Positions 8,280 through 16,412 are shown, counted from the first letter of the stretch. The stretch is 41,487 bases of DNA from CAWDPQ01 sp049642465 (GCA_049642465.1 JBAROV010000046.1:1-41487), one strand, 5' to 3'. The notes: generated by a model not told the origin, from the letters alone. Numbers and translations: made by a program.

Positions 8280-8674
8280 TTTCGCGGCGTCTGCAATTCC
8301 GCGAGGCGGGCGCGGACCAGTTTCCGCACGAGCGTAGCTGAGAGCGGTCGATCCGGCGCGAATCGGATCGTCCCCTTGGAGGTTTTGTATTTCTTCAGAT
8401 CCTTCGCATGCGCGCGGATCACGGCAGGGCTCATGGGAAAGAAGCTGCAGTGGTGGGTCAAGGCTCCGTAGCACACGAGAGGGCGCCCGCCGAGCCTGAA
8501 CGCGGGGAGGCCGTAACTGAAGCCTTCTTCGGCCTCGGGCGCGGCCGCCCGGATGGCTCCCCGGAGTTTCTGCAGCGCTGCGCGCTTGTCAGCTGACAGT
8601 GATGCGAAGTACGCCTGCAGGTCAGTCGCACGAGACCGGCCGCCGGCGTCCTTTGTTGGCAATTTGCGCTTCAC
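8276..8674 (-). CDS. DUF1801/YdhG-like protein
   Basis: A 132-aa cytoplasmic protein of the DUF1801 (YdhG/YjhX-like, frataxin-fold) family. Seen: the helical start DLQAYFASLSADKRAALQKL, the typical EEGFSYGLPAFRLGGRPLV, and HHCSFFPMSPAVI, then TSKGTIRFAPDRPLS near the end, all hallmarks of this family. GTG at 8674 is preferred because the frame upstream of it runs into a tandem repeat. Its stop overlaps the CPBP start. Members are of unknown biochemical role; an iron-chaperone-like function has been suggested from the fold. Confidence 0.88.
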   Translation of the reverse strand: MKRKLPTKDAGGRSRATDLQAYFASLSADKRAALQKLRGAIRAAAPEAEEGFSYGLPAFRLGGRPLVCYGALTHHCSFFPMSPAVIRAHAKDLKKYKTSKGTIRFAPDRPLSATLVRKLVRARLAELQTPRK

Positions 8675-8705
8675 CAAATGGTCTGTATGGCTGCGACTAC
8701 CGACT

Positions 8706-8771
8706 AGCGACCAGCGACTGACAAGCGTCAGGCGGACCAGCGACCAGCGACCAGCGACTGACAAGCGTCAG
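8706..8771. repeat. Intergenic direct repeat with mini-hairpins
   Basis: A 26-base unit occurs twice with a 40-base period (8706-8731 and 8746-8771). Each copy ends in CTGAC-AAGC-GTCAG, a perfect 5-bp stem with a 4-base loop. The rest is built from GCGACCA/GCGACTA units. It fills the gap between the DUF1801 start and the sulfatase stop. The frame open across it on the minus strand is not protein-like. Confidence 0.7.
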
Positions 8772-8777
8772 ACGTGA

Positions 8778-10325
8778 TTATTTCCCTCTCAGCTTCGCGA
8801 CCGGTCCGTCAACGCCGTTGGGAATCTGTTCGTTCGCCAACTGATCGTCATCGCGCACCTCGCGCTTCAGCCGGGCGAGCTCCGCCTTCAACGTCGCCGT
8901 CAGCGCCTGCTGGCCCGGCTCGCCGTACAGATTGTGCAGCTCGTACGGATCGTTGACGAGATCGAACAGCTCCCACTGGTCCTTCTTCCAGAAGTAAATC
9001 AGTTTGTGGGTGCGCGTGCGGACGCCGTAATGCGCCCTCGTGTTGTGATCGCCGCGGTCGTGATAGTAGCGGTAGTACATCGACGTGCGCCAGTCTGATG
9101 GCGTCCCTCCTCGAAGAACAGGGAGCAGGCTGCGCCCCTGCATCTCCGGTGACGCCGGAAGGCCCGCGACGTCGAGGAACGTTGGCGCAAAATCGATGTT
9201 GAGCGCCATCGCGTCGCTCTTCGTTCCCGGTTTGACGCTCGCAGGCCAGCGAACGAGAAACGGCATCCGGATCGATTCTTCGTACATGAAGCGCTTGTCG
9301 AAGAGACCATGATCTCGGAGAAAGAATCCCTGGTCGCTTGTGTAGATGACCATCGTGTTCTTTGCGAGACCTGACTTGTCGAGAAATCCGAGCACGCGTC
9401 CGACGCTGTCATCCACGGACTGCACCGTTGCCAGGTAGTTCCGCATGTATCGCTGATACTTCCATCGCACGAGCGGCTCTCCGGTCAGCGTCACGTGCTT
9501 GCCATCCCGCACAACCGTCACGGAGTCCGGCTTCGTGCCAAGCCACTTCGTCAGCGCTTGCCCTTCGAGGCCTTGCGGCGGCGTCAGCTTCAGGTCGCGG
9601 TTGGTCAGATCGGCCGCAACCCGCTGCTGGTTTTCGTGAAGGGCATCGCTGCGAGTCGCATATGAATCCCAGAGTGTGACGGGCTCCGGAATGTGCTGCT
9701 CGGCGAAATCGGCCGCGTGCGATTCAGTTGGCTGCCACGGCCGATGCGGCGCCTTGTGATGCATCATCAGGAAGAACGGTTTGTCGCGGGGACGCTTCTC
9801 GAGGAAGTCGATCGCCAAATCGGTGATGACGTCGGTGGCATATCGGCCGGTGTAGGTCCTCTGATCTGTCGCGGTGTAGAACACCGGGTCGTAGTAGGCA
9901 CCCTGACCGGGCAGAATCTCCCATCGATCGAAACCCATGGGATCGCTTCCGAGGTGCCATTTCCCGATCATGCCTGTGTAATACCCACCCTGCTGCAGGA
10001 GCCGCGCGACGGTCATTCGTGAACTGTCGAACCGGTTGAACATCGTCACACCGTTCAGGTGTGAGTACTGGCCGGTCAGGATCGCCGCGCGACTCGGCGT
10101 GCAAATGGAATTCGTCGCAAACACCCCGGACAGCAGCGCGCCCTCGCGGGCCAGACGATCCAGATTCGGTGTCTTGTTGATACGCGATCCATACGCGCCG
10201 ATGGCATGCGCGGCATGATCGTCGGTCATGATGTAGATGATGTTGGCGCGTTCGGCGGGTTGGTTTTGCACCACCGCCGTCGAGCAGACGACAACCAGCG
10301 CAACTGTCGCAGTCAGAGATTTCAT
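8778..10325 (-). CDS. Secreted sulfatase (type I)
   Basis: A 515-aa arylsulfatase-type enzyme that cleaves sulfate esters, with a signal peptide (about residues 1-19), so probably periplasmic. Metal ligands lie in IYIMTDDH (Asp35, Asp36). The sulfatase signature CTPSR has Cys75, which must be converted to formylglycine; GKWHLG follows as in the family, and TSDQG gives the C-terminal metal ligands. Length fits the S1 family. No formylglycine-generating enzyme is in the window, so maturation must come from elsewhere in the genome. ATG at 10325 follows TCTCC/GGAGA-like bases. The substrate may be a sulfated polysaccharide or small ester. Confidence 0.93.
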   Translation of the reverse strand: MKSLTATVALVVVCSTAVVQNQPAERANIIYIMTDDHAAHAIGAYGSRINKTPNLDRLAREGALLSGVFATNSICTPSRAAILTGQYSHLNGVTMFNRFDSSRMTVARLLQQGGYYTGMIGKWHLGSDPMGFDRWEILPGQGAYYDPVFYTATDQRTYTGRYATDVITDLAIDFLEKRPRDKPFFLMMHHKAPHRPWQPTESHAADFAEQHIPEPVTLWDSYATRSDALHENQQRVAADLTNRDLKLTPPQGLEGQALTKWLGTKPDSVTVVRDGKHVTLTGEPLVRWKYQRYMRNYLATVQSVDDSVGRVLGFLDKSGLAKNTMVIYTSDQGFFLRDHGLFDKRFMYEESIRMPFLVRWPASVKPGTKSDAMALNIDFAPTFLDVAGLPASPEMQGRSLLPVLRGGTPSDWRTSMYYRYYHDRGDHNTRAHYGVRTRTHKLIYFWKKDQWELFDLVNDPYELHNLYGEPGQQALTATLKAELARLKREVRDDDQLANEQIPNGVDGPVAKLRGK

Positions 10326-10334
10326 CTCTTCTCC

Positions 10335-10646
10335 TTACACGCGTGGGGCGGACCGGCGCTGCAGTTCCTCCACGTACTCTTTCGCTTCTTTGAGCCCTGC
10401 TCCGGTCGCGGCACGGTACTCTTTAATCGCCTCGATCTTTTCGCCACGGCGCAACGCGTCGAGCACCCGAGGTGGGGCCTCCGCATACGGATCGAATCGA
10501 ATCCCTTCGTGCAGGAGCAGGGCATCCAGCTTCGCCTCGAGACGGGACAGGGCACGACGGTCGTGCTCTCCGGTCTTGATGCGCGCGACGACTGCGAGCG
10601 CAAGGAAAGCGGAGATGATCACCCCCAGCAAAAACGGCTCATCCAT
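10335..10646 (-). CDS. Membrane protein with L7/L12-like C-terminal domain
   Basis: A 103-aa protein: one N-terminal membrane segment (about residues 4-22), a charged helical linker, then a C-terminal stretch, RGEKIEAIKEYRAATGAGLKEAKEYVE in pattern, that matches the signature of the ribosomal protein L7/L12 C-terminal domain (Lys-Ile-x-Ala-Ile-Lys ... Gly-Leu-Lys-Glu-Ala-Lys). Such domains outside ribosomal proteins are known as small membrane-tethered proteins of unknown role. The gene ends 9 bases before the sulfatase start, so both may be cotranscribed. Whether it touches the translation machinery is not known. Confidence 0.82.
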   Translation of the reverse strand: MDEPFLLGVIISAFLALAVVARIKTGEHDRRALSRLEAKLDALLLHEGIRFDPYAEAPPRVLDALRRGEKIEAIKEYRAATGAGLKEAKEYVEELQRRSAPRV

Positions 10647-10736
10647 GTGCGCCTCTCTGGATCATTTCAGGAACATCGTGACGATCTCGCACATCTGTGT
10701 CACGGGATGGGAGTTCGGACCGAGCGCCGCGGCAGT

Positions 10737-11546
10737 TTAGCACTCCACCTTGGTGGCCACGAACACCAGTTCACCGGGGTAGGTTGAACCGAATTCACTC
10801 TTGTCATAGCCGGCATACAGGTGCTCAATCGCGAACCCCGAGCGTACCAGCAGGTGCTCCGCTTCGAATCGAAACAGGTACCGCATATGGAACGCGTGCA
10901 CGAGGCGCTCCTCGCGTCCGTCCGGGTGCGTGACGTAGTAGACAAGCTCGAACTCGTTGACTTGATTGAACCGATCGTGCGAGACCGTCCGGTGTCGTCT
11001 GGTGACGCGCCGCCCATCAGGCGTGGTGAACTCCGGTTCCTCGCCGAACTCCTCACCGATTGGGCGATTCACGAGAAAGTCGAGCGAAGGGTTGAAGAGA
11101 TCGAAAATCAACCTGCCGCCGGGGAGAAGATGTCGATGAATGCTCGCGAGGCACGAGAGTTGATCCGCGACGGTCAACAAATGCTGAAAGGGCCGGAATG
11201 GAATCGTGACGAGGCTGAATCGCCGGCCAAGCTCGAATCGCCGCATGTCCGCGTGGACGAGTTGAACGCCTGACTGGACGGCTGGTGGTTCGTGCGCCAG
11301 CTGTCGATGGCACACCTCGAGCATGTGCCGAGACGAGTCAAGCCCCACGATTTCAACCCCTGCGCGGGCCGTTGGAATCAGGACCCGGCCAGTCCCACAG
11401 CCGATTTCCAGGACCGGTCCGCCAGCGGCACATGCCGATGCGACGAAGAATGGGATGTCGAGTCGATCGCGATAGAGCGTGACGTAGTCGTACAGATCCG
11501 CGACAAGCGCATACTCGTCGTGGTTGCCATCACTGCCCATCGCCAT
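10737..11546 (-). CDS. Class I SAM-dependent methyltransferase
   Basis: A 269-aa methyltransferase. The opening EYALVADLYDYVTLY is typical of the group that includes small-molecule methyltransferases. Motif I is VLEIGCGTGRVL, the acidic residue binding ribose is in VGLDSSRHML, and motif II/III appear as LVHADMRRFEL and LLPGGRLIFDLF. The C-terminal half is a beta-rich cap (VTRRHRTVSHDRFNQ). ATG at 11546; a second in-frame ATG lies two codons on. A short inverted repeat GTTGAT/ATCAAC (11552-11575) lies just upstream at the DUF1294 stop. Substrate unknown. Confidence 0.9.
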   Translation of the reverse strand: MAMGSDGNHDEYALVADLYDYVTLYRDRLDIPFFVASACAAGGPVLEIGCGTGRVLIPTARAGVEIVGLDSSRHMLEVCHRQLAHEPPAVQSGVQLVHADMRRFELGRRFSLVTIPFRPFQHLLTVADQLSCLASIHRHLLPGGRLIFDLFNPSLDFLVNRPIGEEFGEEPEFTTPDGRRVTRRHRTVSHDRFNQVNEFELVYYVTHPDGREERLVHAFHMRYLFRFEAEHLLVRSGFAIEHLYAGYDKSEFGSTYPGELVFVATKVEC

Positions 11547-11570
11547 GGTCGGTTGATTTGCGCCGATCGA

Positions 11571-11903
11571 TCAACGCTGGACCGACCAAAACCACGCCAG
11601 CACCGCGCAATTGACGACAACGGTCATCCAGAAGAGAAGCTGAAACGACGCCTTGCGCGATTTGTGGTGAACCAGTCGCTGGGCGACGAGCGCGCCGGGC
11701 CAGCCGCCGAGGAGACCCACGACGAGAAGCGTATCTTCGGGCGTTCGGCGACCGCCACTCACTGCGGCCGTCTTGTCCGCACGATAGAGGACAAAAGCGG
11801 TGAGGCTCGCCGCCAGGTAAAGCGCAGGAACCGCAACCGGGAGATCCCCGGACACCGCGAGCCCGGCGATCAAGGCGAGAAACAGGCAAGCCAGCATGAC
11901 CAT
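11571..11903 (-). CDS. DUF1294 membrane protein
   Basis: A 110-aa integral membrane protein with hydrophobic segments at about residues 2-19, 22-40, 58-75 and 88-106. The signature YRADKTAAVSGGRRTPE, followed by LGGWPGALVAQRLVHHKSRK, is diagnostic of DUF1294; in other bacteria this domain is often fused to a cold-shock domain, which is absent here. Start ATG at 11903 (another ATG two codons later) lies 15 bases from the DUF488 stop. Function unknown. Confidence 0.9.
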   Translation of the reverse strand: MVMLACLFLALIAGLAVSGDLPVAVPALYLAASLTAFVLYRADKTAAVSGGRRTPEDTLLVVGLLGGWPGALVAQRLVHHKSRKASFQLLFWMTVVVNCAVLAWFWSVQR

Positions 11904-11918
11904 AATGGTGCGCCGCCG

Positions 11919-12305
11919 TCACCGAACCTGCGCCCCCCGTTTCGCCAGCTCACGCCGCAGCACGGATCGATGGCAGCGCCGCTCATCCTCGCAATAACAA
12001 CCAACCGAGAAATCAGCAACGTGCGAGAGCGCGGCCAGCGCATCCAGTAAGTGCGATTGATCCGGCAGCTTGAGCTCCGCGGTGAAACGTCGCTCGAACG
12101 TGCGCCAACCGCTTCCGTCCTCGGCAATCCTGGTACTCCGGATCAATGCGGCGCTCGGGGACAGGTTCGGCAGCCACACGTCGTACCAGTTCTGCTTCGC
12201 ATACTGGGCCTTGGGCACACCGCGGGGCGGACGACGGACCGTACCCAGACGCAGTCCTTCGCCCGGGTGCCGCGCCGTGCCCAATCGAACGATCGTGATG
12301 GCCAT
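11919..12305 (-). CDS. DUF488 family protein
   Basis: A 128-aa DUF488 protein. Seen: VRLGTARHPGEGLRLGTVRR, YDVWLPNLSPS, and near the end VGCYCEDERRCHRSVLR, the conserved Cys-x-Cys-Glu-x4-Cys-His-Arg cluster of the family. The ATG at 12305 starts exactly at the family N-terminus; the frame is open to 12698 but that part is antisense-like to the next gene. DUF488 proteins are uncharacterised; the Cys cluster suggests metal binding or a redox role. Confidence 0.88.
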   Translation of the reverse strand: MAITIVRLGTARHPGEGLRLGTVRRPPRGVPKAQYAKQNWYDVWLPNLSPSAALIRSTRIAEDGSGWRTFERRFTAELKLPDQSHLLDALAALSHVADFSVGCYCEDERRCHRSVLRRELAKRGAQVR

Positions 12306-12334
12306 TCGGTGCCTGAATCTGATGATGACCCGAT

Positions 12335-12886
12335 TCACTTCAGCGTCGACGCCGAACGATCCACCTCGCCGATCAGACGGGCGACGAGCCGACGCAGCGG
12401 CCGTTTGTGCGTAGCGATGATCAACCAGGGCGCGACGAACCCCCAGAACACAACCAACGACCACGCGACCTGCAGGTTTTGATCGAGGGACAGGCCCGGA
12501 ATCATCGTCCCGGGATGATTCGCAATGTAGTGGCGCACGTCGAAGATCTGGATGAGGACAAGACCGATCACACCGAGACTGCCGCTCAAAGCGAGAACGA
12601 ATCGCGCCCAACGCCAGTACCACACGCGATAGTGGACCGAACCGGGTGCCGAAACCTGCAGATCCAGTTCGTTGAGGCCCACGTTGATAGCCGTCCACCA
12701 GGTCACCGCGCTGACATGGAGTTGGCCGGGGCCAACCTGAAAGGCGCGGTAATTGGACCGCGGGTGCGCGTGTCCCGTGAGCAGACCGGCCTGGACGCGA
12801 CGGTCGAACGCGTGGAGGAATTCGTCAGCCGTCGACTGAATCGACGCGATTCCCTCGATTTGAGGTGCAAGAGCTGTCGGGATCAT
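12335..12886 (-). CDS. Two-span membrane protein of unknown function
   Basis: A 183-aa protein with a soluble N-terminal half of about 85 residues and two membrane segments, about residues 96-115 (LALSGSLGVIGLVLIQIF) and 143-162 (VAWSLVVFWGFVAPWLII), ending in a basic tail. Start ATG at 12886 is preferred to 12937 because the extra residues look random and a weak GGGTAA site precedes the shorter form. No domain recognised. The N-terminal part (LHVSAVTWWTAINVGLNEL) may be an extracytoplasmic or cytoplasmic sensor-like region; that is speculation. Confidence 0.68.
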   Translation of the reverse strand: MIPTALAPQIEGIASIQSTADEFLHAFDRRVQAGLLTGHAHPRSNYRAFQVGPGQLHVSAVTWWTAINVGLNELDLQVSAPGSVHYRVWYWRWARFVLALSGSLGVIGLVLIQIFDVRHYIANHPGTMIPGLSLDQNLQVAWSLVVFWGFVAPWLIIATHKRPLRRLVARLIGEVDRSASTLK

Positions 12887-12955
12887 CGCAGTTACCCGCG
12901 CGTTCAAGCACCCACGCGCAGACGCGTATGATCGCATAAACCGAAGAGCGCCGAT

Positions 12956-13870
12956 TTACTGAACGATCAGCCGAGCATTTTCGAGATCAATGGTCACCAG
13001 ACGATCGAGCCAGAAGCGAGTGCCAACCAGGCAGTCCGCAGTGAGGCGCTCTTTGAACACGACCTCGACATGTGTCGCCGCCACGTCAGGCCGATCGCGT
13101 AGTTGGAAGCCTGAGAGCTCCGCGTGATATTGGATCTCCGCCGCTCCGAAGAGACTGCGCGTCTCGCGTCTCGTTACCGTCGCCGACTCTTTCGCAAGAT
13201 CCAGCGACGCCATCAGCCGTGTGTCGACGATGTAGCCATCGAGACCGGTGTCGAGCTTGCATTCCGCCTCAGCTCGCCGGCCGCCGCGGGTAAGGATGAA
13301 ATCTGCAAAGAGCTCGAGGGATTTGTCGCGATCGCGGCTGATGCCAAGAGGGACACTTCTCCCAGATCGCAGGCGCGGCGGCAGGGTTTCAGCCGTTTCG
13401 AAGATTAATTCCTTTGCCCGGAAGTCCAGCGTGGCCGGATGATGCTCGAAAATCCTGGCGGACAGAATGCCCGCAATCTTCAATTGATCGAGCAGCGGCC
13501 AACCTCCGACCAGCGGCTCTCGCAGCCTTGTCGTGCCGACCGTCACCGAGGATATCCGATACATGTCAAAGTCGACGCGCTCGCCCGTGTGGCGGAAGCC
13601 CGTGTAGCGACCCGCCGGCCGCGCTGAGATCCTGGTCAACACGCTCGGGGCGACGACGTGAATCCCGGCGCCGGTATCCAGCAGAAAATCCCCGGCCGTT
13701 CCGTCAACCATCGCTGGCAGTGAGATCAGCAGACCCTCGGTCACCACAAACGAAACTTTGTCGGGCGCCGAGGAGACACTGGTGGCACAAGCGGCCAGCG
13801 ACATCCAGAGGGCGAGGCCGAACAATGCCAGGATTCGCGTCAGGTACCTGCGTTCTTCGGCGGGCCCCAT
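12956..13870 (-). CDS. Lipoprotein with two retropepsin-type DTG motifs
   Basis: A 304-aa lipoprotein: lipobox SLAAC with Cys28 after a hydrophobic stretch. Residue Asp65 lies in FLLDTGAG, the active-site triad motif of retroviral-type (retropepsin-like) aspartic proteases, and a second triad Asp207-Thr-Gly209 occurs in ECKLDTGLDG. Two such motifs in one chain would let the protein act as a monomer, unlike viral dimers. The start ATG at 13870 overlaps the upstream beta-barrel gene by 31 bases; no better start gives a signal peptide. Probably a periplasmic or outer-membrane protease; substrate unknown. Confidence 0.85.
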   Translation of the reverse strand: MGPAEERRYLTRILALFGLALWMSLAACATSVSSAPDKVSFVVTEGLLISLPAMVDGTAGDFLLDTGAGIHVVAPSVLTRISARPAGRYTGFRHTGERVDFDMYRISSVTVGTTRLREPLVGGWPLLDQLKIAGILSARIFEHHPATLDFRAKELIFETAETLPPRLRSGRSVPLGISRDRDKSLELFADFILTRGGRRAEAECKLDTGLDGYIVDTRLMASLDLAKESATVTRRETRSLFGAAEIQYHAELSGFQLRDRPDVAATHVEVVFKERLTADCLVGTRFWLDRLVTIDLENARLIVQ

Positions 13871-14385
13871 TGAACGCCGATGGTCGCATACACCATCATG
13901 CCCTCTCCGCCGGCAAATCCGAGTTCGCTCAGCACGCATGCGCCGCTTCGAAGTCTTTGCTTCCAGCCGTGGCCAACCAACACCGAAATATCAGGGTCAC
14001 GGCGGAGAAACGTCCCCTGCGCGTCTCGCTTCTTTCGGTCCGTGTACCTCAGCCCCGCCAGCCAATACCGAACGCTCGAACCGGGAGAGCCAGGTTCTCG
14101 CGCGAATCGAAGCTGACCCCCAGCGAACCTCTTGATTTCGGCGTATTTCCCTGAACCGCCAAAGATTCGACCGAGCTCGAGATCGACTCCGTGTGTCGAT
14201 CCCAGCGGTGCGCTGACCCGAACTGCGGGCATGAACCACGGACCACCGCCCTCGAGCGCTGGCGTGGCAAGAAGACCGCCCGCAATGCCATCCCGCATCT
14301 GAGGGGTCTCCGAAGGGCCACTCGCAAACGCGAGGCCGGGGTAAACCCACGACGCAATGGCAAGGAACCAAATCATGATTCTCAT
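13840..14385 (-). CDS. Putative outer-membrane beta-barrel protein
   Basis: A 181-aa exported protein: signal peptide MRIMIWFLAIASWVYPGLAFA, then alternating aromatic and polar strands such as GPWFMPAVRVSAPL, VDLELGRIFGG, VRYWLAGLRYTDR and VYATIGVQWG near the C-terminus, the pattern of a small eight-strand barrel. It is not confidently assigned to a named family. The 3' end overlaps the start of the DTG lipoprotein, so the two may be co-translated. ATG at 14385. The region 14386-14480 before it holds no gene. Confidence 0.7.
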   Translation of the reverse strand: MRIMIWFLAIASWVYPGLAFASGPSETPQMRDGIAGGLLATPALEGGGPWFMPAVRVSAPLGSTHGVDLELGRIFGGSGKYAEIKRFAGGQLRFAREPGSPGSSVRYWLAGLRYTDRKKRDAQGTFLRRDPDISVLVGHGWKQRLRSGACVLSELGFAGGEGMMVYATIGVQWGPPKNAGT

Positions 14386-14480
14386 CAGTCGACGGTAAGC
14401 GTCCGTGCGACATCATGTCGTGAGCAAAGGCTGAGAAGCCATGAAACTTCGCGACTCGAAGACCATCAGCCGTTCCGGTT

Positions 14481-15128
14481 TCACGTCAGCACGACGCAGC
14501 CTCTGGGCGTGTCCAGAGCCGCGAGGAGTCCGACGACCGCAGCGTGTCGCACGATCGCCTCGATGCCAAGGGCGGCGAGCCTGGACTCGAGACGGTTCGG
14601 ACTCGGATGCTCGAACTCGAATGACGCGAGGTCGCAACCCGTTGGCGCGTCCTGCGACGGGTGTAACGACCCGGCGACCCACTCAATGAAGAACGGAATG
14701 GGATTGATTTCCGGATCTGCCAGATCCGCGTCAATCGCCAGCGTCCGCCACTGCAGCAGCAGGCCGTCTGGACGCGAACGGGATCCCTCGCGCGGCACGG
14801 CTTTGGCGTCGCCATCATCGCGAAGCCGTTGTGCGAGGGCGTCGAGGTCTGCAGTGACTGCCCACGCGATCAGCCGGGGCTCGGAGAGTGCCCCGAGGTT
14901 CAGCTGTAGATTGGCGGCATCCTGGTCGGGATCGGGGGCAATGATCTCCAGATACCGGCGCCCGCCGAGGGCGACGAGCGCATTTCGCGTGCCTCGACCC
15001 GGATGCGAGCCGCCGACGGCAGCTCTCACGCCGGTCCGCTCCTCGAACCACGCGATCCCGCGATCGCGGTCGTTCGTTCCGAGGAGCAGGTGATCGAGTT
15101 GTCCGGGAACCTTCCCCACGCTTGGCAT
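14481..15128 (-). CDS. Glyoxalase-like (VOC) domain protein
   Basis: A 215-aa protein of the glyoxalase-like type (Glyoxalase_3). The first half opens GQLDHLLLGTNDRDRGIAWFEERTG, a vicinal-oxygen-chelate start with a metal-type His, followed by GRGTRNALVALGGRRYLEII. The second half ends DTPRGCVVLT. Members lack a firm function and may bind or isomerise small metabolites. The ATG at 15128 is 3 bases after the TGA of the cyclotransferase gene, with GGATGAGG ahead of it, so the two are probably coupled. Confidence 0.87.
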   Translation of the reverse strand: MPSVGKVPGQLDHLLLGTNDRDRGIAWFEERTGVRAAVGGSHPGRGTRNALVALGGRRYLEIIAPDPDQDAANLQLNLGALSEPRLIAWAVTADLDALAQRLRDDGDAKAVPREGSRSRPDGLLLQWRTLAIDADLADPEINPIPFFIEWVAGSLHPSQDAPTGCDLASFEFEHPSPNRLESRLAALGIEAIVRHAAVVGLLAALDTPRGCVVLT

Positions 15129-15131
15129 GCC

Positions 15132-15497
15132 TCATCCAGGTTGACACGTTCTGGGCGCGGAACGAGCGTCCACGTAGAGCCAGGCCTGCTTCCCCGACGC
15201 CAGTGGAGCGCCGATTCGCGTATAGGCGGCCGTCCGCTCATATCGATCGGCAGCCGCCAACTCGTCGTCTGTGATCTCGAAGACAGTCCCACTTACGCGG
15301 CTGTCCCGTCTGCCGTTGAACGTGACGTTTGCGTGATGCGTCCTGCCGCTGGCTGCCGCCAATAGCGGGTCCTCGATTCGCACCAACGACGGCTCGAACC
15401 CAATGAGCTCGTCACGTTGCCCGCGTAGCAGGCGTCCAAAGGTGGCGAGTTGGACGTCTGCCTGTTGAAGAGTGCCGTAGGAAAAGAGGAGCGGCAT
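15132..15497 (-). CDS. Gamma-glutamylcyclotransferase-like (AIG2) protein
   Basis: A 121-aa protein of the GGCT/AIG2 fold. The nucleotide-free substrate loop YGTLQ is at residues 7-11, and ITDDELAAADRYERTAAYTRI carries the family Asp-x-Tyr-Glu pattern. Members either make 5-oxoproline from gamma-glutamyl amines or act on other gamma-glutamyl compounds. Here it is coupled to a VOC-domain gene. The start ATG at 15497 is preceded by AAAGAGGAGC. The substrate is uncertain. Confidence 0.88.
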   Translation of the reverse strand: MPLLFSYGTLQQADVQLATFGRLLRGQRDELIGFEPSLVRIEDPLLAAASGRTHHANVTFNGRRDSRVSGTVFEITDDELAAADRYERTAAYTRIGAPLASGKQAWLYVDARSAPRTCQPG

Positions 15498-15518
15498 GCG
15501 CGTCTCGACTCGACCTGT

Positions 15519-15923
15519 TCAGCGCAGTTCCCTGCGCACCATCAGCTTCAATCCAGACCACACATCGTCCACTGCGCAGACCTTGATGTCCACGAGACCG
15601 AGCGGCAGCGCCAGCTCGCGGATCACATCCTCGGTGAGGTCGGTTGGCACGCGCGCGGCTTTCTTCGGCCAGGACACCCAGACGACGGCGTTCGGTCGCA
15701 TCCTCTTTCGGATAACAACCAGCGTTTTTGCGAGTCGAGCTTTCTTCGTCGAAAACACATGAATGATGTCCGTGGTGTCTGACGTAGTCGGTACGAACTC
15801 GACGCCGTCGGGCAATGGCGCCAGCAGTCTTTGGAGCGTCGGCGGTGCGTCGATCAGATGAAGCTTGGTCCCTGAGTTGATACCCAGCTTCTTCGCGAGT
15901 GATGTTCCTGAGTAACCAGCCAA
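15519..15923 (-). CDS. DUF3052 family protein
   Basis: A 134-aa protein matching DUF3052: start AGYSGTSLAKKLGINSGTKL, the middle HVFSTKKARLAK and VWVSWPKKAARVPTDLTED, and the end VWSGLKLMVRRELR. It starts with TTG at 15923, since the family start (Met-Ala-Gly-Tyr-Ser-Gly) falls on this codon and no ATG or GTG is nearby; no clear ribosome site precedes it. Function unknown; members are small cytoplasmic proteins of Bacteria. Confidence 0.87.
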   Translation of the reverse strand: MAGYSGTSLAKKLGINSGTKLHLIDAPPTLQRLLAPLPDGVEFVPTTSDTTDIIHVFSTKKARLAKTLVVIRKRMRPNAVVWVSWPKKAARVPTDLTEDVIRELALPLGLVDIKVCAVDDVWSGLKLMVRRELR

Positions 15924-15947
15924 TGGTGTGGTCCGGAAAGGGCTATC

Positions 15948-16412
15948 TCACTGCTTCTCCGCGGTCCAGATCCCAAACGAATTGCCGCAGCCAGTGTAAT
16001 TACCGAAGATCATCGAGCCGCTCGCCGTGGTACTCGATGTGAACCAGCCGTAGACCTGCGTGTAGTTCGGCGCTTCCGGGGAGCCTGACCCATAACCGAA
16101 CCCGGGACCCGGGTACGGCGTGGGTGCGCGAGGCACACCCGGGAAGGTTGGAGGCAACCCGATGTCGAGGTTCAGGTTGGAAAACGAATTGACTCCCGAA
16201 CACTGACCGAAGACGTATCCGATCGACATTGCCGTCACTTTCTGGTCGGACGAAACCGTGAAACTGATCGGTCGACCCTGGGAAGTGGTGCCTCTCCACT
16301 GGCCGTCGTAGCGAGCCGGCGAGGGGTTGGTTGGCGTGGCGTCACTGCCACCGCAGGCGGCCATCGCTGCGCAGACGGCAATCTCGGGTAACCGCGGAAA
16401 GCCTTTCCACAT
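15948..16412 (-). CDS. Small lipoprotein of unknown function
   Basis: A 154-aa lipoprotein with the signal MWKGFPRLPEIAVCAAMAAC; the Cys at position 20 is followed by GGSDATPT, a usual outer-membrane sorting pattern. The mature part has a proline and glycine rich middle (VPRAPTPYPGPGFGYGSGSP) and a beta-rich C-terminus with paired Cys. ATG at 16412 is chosen because it gives the signal peptide; the frame is open to 16490. No domain recognised. Confidence 0.75.
   Translation of the reverse strand: MWKGFPRLPEIAVCAAMAACGGSDATPTNPSPARYDGQWRGTTSQGRPISFTVSSDQKVTAMSIGYVFGQCSGVNSFSNLNLDIGLPPTFPGVPRAPTPYPGPGFGYGSGSPEAPNYTQVYGWFTSSTTASGSMIFGNYTGCGNSFGIWTAEKQ

Noticed and set aside
12306..12698. N-terminal extension of the DUF488 frame
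   Set aside because: The extra residues are Arg/Ser-rich and overlap the two-span membrane gene; the family start is the ATG at 12305.
14191..15093. A 300-codon open frame on the plus strand
   Set aside because: Antisense to the barrel protein and the VOC gene; composition is Arg/Ser-rich and not protein-like.
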